From positions 1-49,319 of the forward strand of contig JAIRUI010000103.1 of assembly GCA_031254455.1 (NCBI GenBank): a stretch of DNA of 49,319 nt, written 5' to 3'. Each line of letters starts with the position of its first letter. The stretch's first letter is position 1. The notes under the pieces were generated by a model. That model was not told where the DNA came from. It made no database searches and saw only the letters and a program-made list of their open reading frames with translations. A program made the translations under genes and the position numbers. The DNA comes from Chitinispirillales bacterium (GTDB taxonomy: Bacteria; Fibrobacterota; Chitinivibrionia; Chitinivibrionales; Chitinivibrionaceae). Below are positions 1 to 7,613 of the stretch, piece after piece.

Positions 1-464
1 ACTTTAAGTCCGTTATCAAGCACGGTATTATCATTCAAAACAAGTTCTATGTCTCTATCGGACGTATAAATCAAATGAATTACCGCGTCCGCGTTAAGAG
101 CGCCCGCGTCAAAAGCCACGCACATTTCCGCATAAGGCCATTTATCATTTTTTCCATCACTTTTTTCAAGTGTAGCTGTCCAAGATATTTCTCCGTCTTT
201 TATTTGTACGTTTGTCATCGTAGCAAATTCGGAATGATAATACCACGCGCCGCATGTGAGGCCTTCGCCATCATCTGTAAATGTAAAATTCGGATTTACC
301 CATGGGGTTTCTCCAGAACTTGATAAAAGGTCCAATCCTTCAGCTGGTTCTACGGGATCATCACCACCGCCTCCATTATTATCGCTTCCGCAACCAACAA
401 AAATTACGCTCGCGATAAACATGGCGATAATGGCGAGAATACTTTTCTTTGAAAAAACGTTCAT
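1..464 (-). CDS. Secreted lipoprotein, N-terminal part (cut by window edge)
   Basis: An open frame of 154 codons starts with ATG at 464 and runs off the left edge without a stop. The start is supported by an AAGGAG-type ribosome site about 7 bases upstream. The N-terminus has a charged start (MNVFSKKS), a hydrophobic stretch and a lipobox ending in FVGC (Cys25), followed by a short Asn/Gly/Asp-rich linker, as in exported lipoproteins. The next 110 residues are rich in Trp, Asp and Thr and look like a beta-sandwich, possibly a carbohydrate-binding module, but I cannot assign a family. It is divergently transcribed from the glycosidase-like gene at 684. A role in polysaccharide binding is inference from that neighbour and the fold impression. 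Confidence 0.75.
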   Translation of the reverse strand, partial: MNVFSKKSILAIIAMFIASVIFVGCGSDNNGGGGDDPVEPAEGLDLLSSSGETPWVNPNFTFTDDGEGLTCGAWYYHSEFATMTNVQIKDGEISWTATLEKSDGKNDKWPYAEMCVAFDAGALNADAVIHLIYTSDRDIELVLNDNTVLDNGLK

Positions 465-600
465 AATAAAACTCCTTAAATAAAATTAATTAAAACACAC
501 AAGGAAATCCGTATCGGTAGAGTAATATAATAAATAGTTTAACAGACCGCCGTATTTTTTGAGAAAATTACAAAAAAAGTTTGTAAAAGTTTTTTTACTC

Positions 601-629
601 TTGACAAAATTATTTCCATTTTTTACTTT
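601..629 (+). promoter_or_regulatory. Possible sigma70-type promoter for the 684 gene
   Basis: TTGACA lies at 601-606 and, after a 17-base spacer, a weak -10 candidate TACTTT at 624-629. It is inside the 219-base divergent intergenic region and points to the gene starting at 684. The -10 match is poor, so only the -35 is convincing. Confidence 0.3.
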
Positions 630-683
630 TTTCAATTGAATTTTATGATTACTCCCACGATTTACGGAAAGGTTAAACTCTAA

Positions 684-3600
684 ATGATTAGCGCAGACAA
701 GTTATTTTCAAAAACAAATAGCGATTTGACATGGGCGTTATGGAATTGGAACGGGAACGTTTGCGTCGAAAGTATAAAAAAACAACTCGCTTCTTTTGTA
801 AAAGACGGATTTAACGGAATAATTATTCGTCCCTGTTCAAATATTTCCTGCGGGTTTATGACCGACGAATTTCTTGAATTTTTCACGATAGCGCTTATTT
901 TGGCTAAAAAAGAAAAAATACACGTAATGTTAGCCGACGATTTTAACAGACCCGCCGATTCTTTGTTTTACTCAACGGTCGCAAAAGAAAAAAATTACAG
1001 AAGCGAGCGCTTAGTTCTGTCTAAAAAAATATTTTGTAAAGGCGGCGCCAAATTTGAATTTGAACCGGATATTTTTTCTCAAAATTATATAGCGGCTGTT
1101 CCAGCCGAAAGCCGAAAAATATCTCTTGCGGGTTCTACGGTTATTTTTGACGGGAAACATTTTGACAAATCGATTTCTTGGACCGCTCCTGCGGGAAACG
1201 ATTGGCTTATTTTGAAGTTTACGGCGGAGTACGAAAAAAACCGCGATTCGAAATACATTCCGAACATGTATAATATCAAACTCGCACAAACATACTGCGG
1301 CGGCGTTTTGCAAAAAATCCTTGAAACGGCGAGAAGCGTCGATAAAACTACGTTTAAAGGGTTTATGTTTGAAATGCCGGCTATAATACCTTGCGAACAC
1401 GGTATTCCATGGGACAGAGAAGTTATAGCGTCAAAATATTTGTCGCGTTTTAAAAAAGATATAACGGCGCTGCTTCCGGCGCTTTTCCTCGACGGAATTG
1501 ACGACGCTTTGTTAAAATGCCGTCCGCACATATATAATTTTTTGTGGGAATCGGTTTGCGACAGGTTTCCCGCGATTATTCAAAAATGGTGTGAGCAAGA
1601 AAGCGTTCAAATGTGGTTAATAAGTCAAGACAGCGACATGAGAAACGTAAAATGCGACGGCGTGCATACGGTTTTGCCTTCCATAGGACAAAACGCCTGC
1701 GGAACAGCGTTCAGGTCGGAAAGTCATGCGAGCCAAACGGCGTTTATTATACAATCCGAAATCAGCCGTTCAAACGGAATAGAGACAATAGGAATCGTCG
1801 GACGCGACAGCACTATGAAATCTTATTCCATAGGCGAATTAAAGTCGATAATCGATTGGCAAATACTGTTCGGCGCGGATAAAATAGTTATAGACGGATT
1901 TTATCTTAATCCCATTCACCGCTACGAAGATTATGCGCCGCCCGGAATCTCGTTCAATCACCCGGATTACCGATACCTAAAAGATTTGGTAGTTCAATGT
2001 AAAAGGGCGCTTTCCATTAATTATGCAAGAAAAACGAGCGAATTCGGCGTCGCTATAATCTCGCCGTCTCAGTCGCTTATTGCGGATTATACGCTGGGAG
2101 ACAACGCCGTTATAGACGAAGCGATTGAAACGTTCTTACACATTATATACGATTTACGAACTTATCAAATTCCGTACACTATCATTACCGAAGAGGATTT
2201 TGTAAAAAACGAAAGTACGGAAATCACCGCCGAAGGATATGTTAAAACCGCTTGCGGCTTGTATTCAGCCGTCATTTTACCGTATGTACGGCTTTTGAAT
2301 AATTCTTTTTTTGCGCAAATCGAAAGAATGGTAATAAAAAAAGGAATAGTTTTATTTACGGAAAAAAAACCTGCGGGCACTTTTGACGAAGGACAAAGTG
2401 AAATTTTTGAAGTGCGAATCAATAGAATGCTTAATTCAAATATTCATCATTGTATTGTCGGAAACGTTCCCGACATCGTTGACTTAATTATCAAATCAAA
2501 CGAAAATATCGTCAAGCGCGTCCATATTGAAAAAGGAAACTGCGGAGTTTTAGTTAACCACTACCCTATCGATAAAGATTTTGTAACTACTATATTCAAT
2601 ACTTCAAACGAAAACGTACCTATTGAAATCACTCGTACGGAAAATAAACATTTTTTGAAAGTAGACGTTGAGAACGGACAGTTCGTTAATGTTGACAGCG
2701 CAGAAGATAAAGGAAGTTTTTTTAATTTTTTGATTCACCCCAGAGAGCAGATTATTCTTTTGGAAACAACTATAACTAACGTTAAAACTTTAGAATCTCT
2801 TACGGTTCAAAAACTTGACGTGATATTACCGGAATATTCTTCTAATATCGGAAAAGAACGTGGAATTTTTGAAACAGAATCGCTGAACAGATTTCCGCTT
2901 TCCCGATGGAAATCTATGGTAAGCGTAAATAGAGACAGAAATATCATACATTACAATTATGAAGCGGTGTTTGAGTCCGATTGCAATCCCGAAACCGCAA
3001 TATTGGTATTTTATGATAATATTCCCGACTGGGAAAAAATACTTGACGACAGATTCAAAGTAAAAATTAACGGCATTGAAGTTCAAAGGATGAATCCGAA
3101 TTCTTATCCGCAGTACGTTGAAGATCCGAATCTTTTGGCGTACGATATTTCTTATGCGATAATAAAAGATAAGACAAATTTCGTTTCAATACGGAAATCA
3201 AGCGATGCGGATTTGCCGGATCCGATAAAGTATCCGCCGTTTGTCCTGGTTTCGTCCGCGGTTGAAAAAGGACAAAACAATTGGAAAATTCTTGACGTTG
3301 CGGCGGCCAAACAATGCGCATGGGATACAAAAGGATACCCATATTTGATAGGACGCGGTTCTTCTGTGTATTACTTTGAAGCGCCGAAAAATTATCGCCG
3401 GATCGTTTTAGCGTTTGACGATTTGTCGGGCGCTACCAATATTACGCTTAATGATAAAGATTACGGCGAAGAAGAAGACTTGCCTGAAGAAAGCGTTAAA
3501 AAAACGCCTTTGTCGCATATGATGATTTTTCCTCCGTATAGAGTTGATATAACGGATTTTGTTAACGACAAAAGAAACATATTGACACTTACGTCGTCAA

Positions 3601-3686
3601 ATACGTTGACGTCGCAAAACCGTCTTGAACCGGGTAAAGGCGGCGCTGTAGGAAGCGTATATTTGGAAATAATAATGAAAGAGTAA
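684..3686 (+). CDS. GH106-like glycoside hydrolase (alpha-L-rhamnosidase-like)
   Basis: A 1000-residue protein. The N-terminus (WNWNGNV at about 18-24, then an alternating helix/strand region with FNGIIIRP) resembles the TIM-barrel start of GH106-like enzymes, which carry a W-W-x-NG motif followed by 'aGigGv'. The middle region around 400-430 (GADKIVIDGF, then PPGISFNHPDY) matches the late-barrel region of that group. The C-terminus (about 880-1000) looks like a jelly-roll sugar-binding domain with YRVDITDFVN and a closing GAVGSVYLEI, as in GH2/GH106 sugar-binding modules. No signal peptide or membrane segment is visible, so it is probably cytoplasmic. The ATG follows a GGAAAGG site at 667-673. 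The substrate is unknown, and I cannot identify the catalytic acids with certainty. Divergence from known members is high. It ends 21 bases from convergent murF. Confidence 0.6.
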   Translation: MISADKLFSKTNSDLTWALWNWNGNVCVESIKKQLASFVKDGFNGIIIRPCSNISCGFMTDEFLEFFTIALILAKKEKIHVMLADDFNRPADSLFYSTVAKEKNYRSERLVLSKKIFCKGGAKFEFEPDIFSQNYIAAVPAESRKISLAGSTVIFDGKHFDKSISWTAPAGNDWLILKFTAEYEKNRDSKYIPNMYNIKLAQTYCGGVLQKILETARSVDKTTFKGFMFEMPAIIPCEHGIPWDREVIASKYLSRFKKDITALLPALFLDGIDDALLKCRPHIYNFLWESVCDRFPAIIQKWCEQESVQMWLISQDSDMRNVKCDGVHTVLPSIGQNACGTAFRSESHASQTAFIIQSEISRSNGIETIGIVGRDSTMKSYSIGELKSIIDWQILFGADKIVIDGFYLNPIHRYEDYAPPGISFNHPDYRYLKDLVVQCKRALSINYARKTSEFGVAIISPSQSLIADYTLGDNAVIDEAIETFLHIIYDLRTYQIPYTIITEEDFVKNESTEITAEGYVKTACGLYSAVILPYVRLLNNSFFAQIERMVIKKGIVLFTEKKPAGTFDEGQSEIFEVRINRMLNSNIHHCIVGNVPDIVDLIIKSNENIVKRVHIEKGNCGVLVNHYPIDKDFVTTIFNTSNENVPIEITRTENKHFLKVDVENGQFVNVDSAEDKGSFFNFLIHPREQIILLETTITNVKTLESLTVQKLDVILPEYSSNIGKERGIFETESLNRFPLSRWKSMVSVNRDRNIIHYNYEAVFESDCNPETAILVFYDNIPDWEKILDDRFKVKINGIEVQRMNPNSYPQYVEDPNLLAYDISYAIIKDKTNFVSIRKSSDADLPDPIKYPPFVLVSSAVEKGQNNWKILDVAAAKQCAWDTKGYPYLIGRGSSVYYFEAPKNYRRIVLAFDDLSGATNITLNDKDYGEEEDLPEESVKKTPLSHMMIFPPYRVDITDFVNDKRNILTLTSSNTLTSQNRLEPGKGGAVGSVYLEIIMKE

Positions 3687-3707
3687 GTTGTTTTTTACGT
3701 TTACTTT

Positions 3708-5144
3708 CTAATTCTTTAAAATTTCTATAGCGTTTTCCAAGCCGACGCTTCGTGAACCTTTAAGAAGAATAACGTCGTCGTTTTTTGATATTTTCTGCAG
3801 AATATCACCTGCAGATTCGGCATTTTCCGCCACAAAAACGCTTTTATCGTCAAATCCTGCCCGCAGCGCTGCGTCTGCTATTATTTTTGCACATTTTCCG
3901 ACAGTAATAAGACAGTCTATATTGTAATTTACAAGCGACTTACCTAATTTTTCATGAAGTTCTTTTTCATAATCTCCCAACTCGCCCATACTTCCCAAAA
4001 CAGCTATCCGTTTGGCGCAAGCGGGAATATCGTTGAACATTTTAAGAGACGTCTGCATTGAACTCGGATTTGCATTGTAACAATCGACTATTATTTTTCT
4101 ATTGCCGATAACCTTAATTTCCCCGCGCATATTTGAAGGTTTTAATTCCTTTACCGCTTTTTGCACGATTTGTCTTTCTATTCCCATGGAAAGCGCTAAA
4201 TAAATTGCCGGTAAGACGCTGTAAACCGCATGTATTCCAGGCATTGAAAGTTCATATTTGTTTTGATTGAATTCAAACGAATAACAGCCGTTTTCGTCAC
4301 AAATCGTATTTTCGCCGCGAATTTGATTTCCTTCTTTCAAACCAAAATAAAACGCAGGAATTTTGTCGATTTCGTTTTGTTTAACGCTTCTTTCGTCATC
4401 GCCGTTTAGAAGCAAAATTCCATCATGAATTGAAATAACCCTTGCCAGTTCAAATTTCGCTTCAGCGGTTTTTTCAATGCTGCCGAATAGTCCTACGTGA
4501 GCGTATCCGATATTTGTGATAATTCCCATATCAGGCTTAATTATCTGCGCCAAATCGGCAATTTCCCCGGCATGATTCGCACCGATTTCAAAAACGGCGA
4601 TTTCTTCGTCGCCTTCAAGCGACAAAATAGATAACGGAACCCCTATGTGGTTATTGAAATTTCCTTTCGTCCCGCCGATTTTTAGTCCTTTACTCAACAA
4701 TTCTTTCAGCATGTCGGCGGTAGTGGTTTTGCCGTTAGAACCGGTTACGGCAACTATAGGAATTCCTAAAATTTTACGATACTCTTTCGCCGCTTTTTGA
4801 ATTGACGAAAGGACGTTATCGACAAGCAATAAATTAAAATCTCCAAAATTTCTACGATTTTTACAAAACCATTCTTTTTCTACTACGGCGGCGACAGCCC
4901 CGTTTTCAAATGCGGAATTTATATAATCGTGTCCGTCTTGATTTTCACCTTTAAGCGCTATAAAGATATCGCCTTTTTGCAATTTTCTGCTATCCATCCA
5001 AACATTGTTAAACTCTAAAATTCCATCGGCGTCTCCTATTTCGCAGTTCATCCATTTGGATAAGTTAAACAAAGATTTTTTTGTCAACTTATTACTTTTG
5101 TAATGTTTGCATCCGTAACTCTCAGAATGTTTATGTTCTCTCAT
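3708..5144 (-). CDS. murF: UDP-N-acetylmuramoyl-tripeptide--D-alanyl-D-alanine ligase
   Basis: A 478-residue Mur ligase, near the usual MurF length (about 450). It adds D-Ala-D-Ala to the UDP-MurNAc-tripeptide in the cytoplasm using ATP. Visible motifs are the N-terminal MurF substrate domain (MDSRKLQKGDIFIALKG), the ATP loop VTGSNGKTTT, the central-domain run EIGANHAGEI, NANPSSM, and the C-terminal LKGSRSVGLENA typical of MurF. About 30 extra basic, His/Lys-rich residues precede the conserved domain. An AAGGG-like site precedes the chosen ATG, but an internal Met near residue 32 (NLSKWMN) cannot be excluded. It follows the class A PBP gene by 13 bases on the same strand, so the two are probably cotranscribed. 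The other mur genes of this window are about 38 kb away. Confidence 0.93.
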   Translation of the reverse strand: MREHKHSESYGCKHYKSNKLTKKSLFNLSKWMNCEIGDADGILEFNNVWMDSRKLQKGDIFIALKGENQDGHDYINSAFENGAVAAVVEKEWFCKNRRNFGDFNLLLVDNVLSSIQKAAKEYRKILGIPIVAVTGSNGKTTTADMLKELLSKGLKIGGTKGNFNNHIGVPLSILSLEGDEEIAVFEIGANHAGEIADLAQIIKPDMGIITNIGYAHVGLFGSIEKTAEAKFELARVISIHDGILLLNGDDERSVKQNEIDKIPAFYFGLKEGNQIRGENTICDENGCYSFEFNQNKYELSMPGIHAVYSVLPAIYLALSMGIERQIVQKAVKELKPSNMRGEIKVIGNRKIIVDCYNANPSSMQTSLKMFNDIPACAKRIAVLGSMGELGDYEKELHEKLGKSLVNYNIDCLITVGKCAKIIADAALRAGFDDKSVFVAENAESAGDILQKISKNDDVILLKGSRSVGLENAIEILKN

Positions 5145-5157
5145 TTTACCCTTTTTG

Positions 5158-7368
5158 TTAAAATATTAGTCCCGTGTTTGCAGGAGTATTTTGAGGCGGC
5201 GGCGTTCCAAAATATTTCAAAGCGTTTGAAGTGTCGCGGTTTTCGCCGACAGTATGTATGCTGCACTTATTAGGAAAAATTCCCGGTAAGAAAACTTCCT
5301 TGTAAGGATTAGGGCAATAATTATTTGCCAATTCGTGAGAAATCGGACAAATTTCTTGGATTTCCAAACTATCGGATTCAAAATTTTTAACTTGCAAATC
5401 CCTATGCAACGATTTCATTACCGGAGTCCAAATCGGAATTGCACCGCGGGAACCCGTGATTCCCATTCCCATCGGCAGGTTTCGGTCGGTCCCAATCCAA
5501 ACCCCGCAAGCAATTTGAGGAGTATATCCTACAAACCATGCATCTGTGTAGTTGTTCGTTGTCCCCGTTTTTCCGGCGGCGGGACGTGTAAACCCGTTAT
5601 CACGAATGCTTGCTCCCGTCCCACGTAGAATAACGTCCTGCATTAAAATCGTCATAAGTTCTGCGAGTATCGGCTCAATAACCTGTTGTGCGGAATTCTC
5701 GTGTCGGCTTATAATTTTTCCGTTCTTATCGACAACCTTTTCCACAAAATACGGATCAGGCATAAGCCCTTGATTTGCAAAAGCGCAATACGCGCGTGTA
5801 ATCTCAAAATTAGTCGCCTCGCAAGTTCCCAAAGCTAATGCCGGAACAGCCGGAAGATTATGCGAAAATCCCATGTTTTTTGCCAATTCTACGACTTTTT
5901 TCGGTCCTACGTCCTGAATTACTTGAACCGCTACCAAATTTACAGATCTTCGCAGCGCTTCGCGGATTGTCATATCGCCGTAAAATTTTTTATCAATATT
6001 TTCCGGACGCCAAACATCGCCGCGAGTTTCGTCAATAATTGTGATCGGTCTGTCGGCAATTACGCTCGCCGGAGTATAACCGTTATTCATCGCCGCAGCA
6101 TAAACAAACGGCTTAAACGCCGAACCGGGATGCCGAACTCCCTGTAACGCTCGGTTAAATTTCGATTTCTCAAAATCTCGTCCTCCTATCATAACTCTTA
6201 CCGCTCCCGTATTTACGTCCATAGCCAAAACGCTCGCTTCAATTTTACGAAGCCGTAAAGAATCAGGAAGTTCGTCAAATAATTTTTCATTTTCCGAATA
6301 AAGCGAATCAAAATTACTTACAGTATCGTTCCTGTTTACGCCTATCGATTTAAACAACGCGGCGTTATTTAACAAAAAACGATCGTTTTGCATTTGTTGA
6401 AACCCGTTTAAATGCTCTTCTACGGCGACTTCCGAGGCAAATTGCGCTAACGGATCCAACGTAGTATATATTGAGAGACCGCTATTGTAAAGCATATCCG
6501 CGCCGAATTTATTTTCCAATTCCCTGCGAACTTGTTCTATAAAGTACGGAGCTTTCCCGGTAACGGTAGAAAACGGATTGGAAGGAATAGGCATTGCGTC
6601 CGTTTCGGTAAATTCACTTTTGTCAATATATCCTTTTTTAAGCATTCCTTTCAAAACGGAACGCCGACGTACGGTTATTCTTTCAATATTTTTTTCTTTG
6701 TCCGGACGATAATATTCCGGAAGTTGTATTATACCGGCCAAAACAGACGCTTCGTTTAAGTTAAGGGTATAAACGCTTTTACTGAAATATTTTTGAGCCG
6801 CGGCGGAAAAGCCGTACGTTCCGCCGCCCAAATATATAGTATTAATATACAATTCGATAATTTCATCTTTAGTGTAATATTTTTCTATTTGAACTGAGGT
6901 CAAAATTTCGCGGATTTTGCGTACAATTTTTTTTTCTTGCGTAAAATAAATATTTCGCACCAACTGCTGCGTAAGCGTTGACGCGCCCTGTCCGTAATCA
7001 TGTTTTACCAGGTTAACTAAGGCGGCGGAAATAATTCGTTTCGAATCGACACCCCAATGTGAATTAAATCTTTTGTCTTCAATTGATATAATCGCATTTT
7101 TTAATACATCGGGAATACTGTCTAAAGAAACCCAGAATCTACGCTCAATGCTGAATTCGTTAATTAATGAACCGTCGTTAGCATAAACTTTGCTCACAAG
7201 CGCCGGTTGAATATCCGCCAATTCATGCGGTTCCGGCAGCATTTTGTATGTATTTAATAAAACTGCCGCGATTGTCATTATAAAAAACGCCGCAGAAAAA
7301 CAAAATAAAATAACTGCAATTATTATTAAGGGAGTTATATTTATCATTTTTGAATTTTGTTTATCCAT
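5158..7368 (-). CDS. mrcA: Class A penicillin-binding protein 1A (glycosyltransferase/transpeptidase)
   Basis: A bifunctional murein synthase that polymerises lipid II and cross-links peptides on the outer face of the inner membrane. It has a short cytoplasmic tail, one membrane segment (about 10-38), a GT51 domain with catalytic Glu97 in ISIEDKRF and Glu172 in EIIELYIN, and a transpeptidase domain with SAFK (Ser416), SVN (475-477) and KTG (600-602). An ATG 12 codons further upstream at 7404 is possible, but the strong AGGAGAAGGA site lies just before the ATG at 7368 (MDKQNSK), so I chose the latter, giving 736 residues. All catalytic motifs are intact. The C-terminus ends in a Pro/Thr/Asn-rich tail. 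It lies directly upstream of murF on the same strand. Confidence 0.93.
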   Translation of the reverse strand: MDKQNSKMINITPLIIIAVILFCFSAAFFIMTIAAVLLNTYKMLPEPHELADIQPALVSKVYANDGSLINEFSIERRFWVSLDSIPDVLKNAIISIEDKRFNSHWGVDSKRIISAALVNLVKHDYGQGASTLTQQLVRNIYFTQEKKIVRKIREILTSVQIEKYYTKDEIIELYINTIYLGGGTYGFSAAAQKYFSKSVYTLNLNEASVLAGIIQLPEYYRPDKEKNIERITVRRRSVLKGMLKKGYIDKSEFTETDAMPIPSNPFSTVTGKAPYFIEQVRRELENKFGADMLYNSGLSIYTTLDPLAQFASEVAVEEHLNGFQQMQNDRFLLNNAALFKSIGVNRNDTVSNFDSLYSENEKLFDELPDSLRLRKIEASVLAMDVNTGAVRVMIGGRDFEKSKFNRALQGVRHPGSAFKPFVYAAAMNNGYTPASVIADRPITIIDETRGDVWRPENIDKKFYGDMTIREALRRSVNLVAVQVIQDVGPKKVVELAKNMGFSHNLPAVPALALGTCEATNFEITRAYCAFANQGLMPDPYFVEKVVDKNGKIISRHENSAQQVIEPILAELMTILMQDVILRGTGASIRDNGFTRPAAGKTGTTNNYTDAWFVGYTPQIACGVWIGTDRNLPMGMGITGSRGAIPIWTPVMKSLHRDLQVKNFESDSLEIQEICPISHELANNYCPNPYKEVFLPGIFPNKCSIHTVGENRDTSNALKYFGTPPPQNTPANTGLIF

Positions 7369-7464
7369 TTTTCCTTCTCCTGAATTATTCTTCATACGCA
7401 TCATTTGTCAATACTAATTATTTTCTTAATGCGAACGCCCTTTTGCGCCTTTTATTATTTCAAT

Positions 7465-7520
7465 TATCGTTTCATCGTCCTCTATGTTTGTATATCGTTT
7501 CATCGTCCTCTATGTTTGTA
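7465..7520. repeat. Exact 28-bp tandem duplication
   Basis: Two perfect adjacent copies of a 28-base unit (7465-7492 and 7493-7520; the unit begins TATCGTTTCATCG) lie in the 245-base intergenic region between the two PBP genes. The repeat is non-coding as far as I can see. It could be a replication-slippage duplication or two copies of a protein-binding site upstream of the PBP1A gene. Confidence 0.95.
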
Positions 7521-7613
7521 GAACCAAATACCGGAAACGCTATAAGGCAATTATTTCAAAAATAGTTTTTTTAAAGACGTACATTTTGAGTTTTCGTATT
7601 TATAATTAAAAAT

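Noticed and set aside
7369..7404. Upstream ATG start for PBP1A
   Set aside because: It has no ribosome site, whereas the ATG at 7368 follows AGGAGAAGGA directly.
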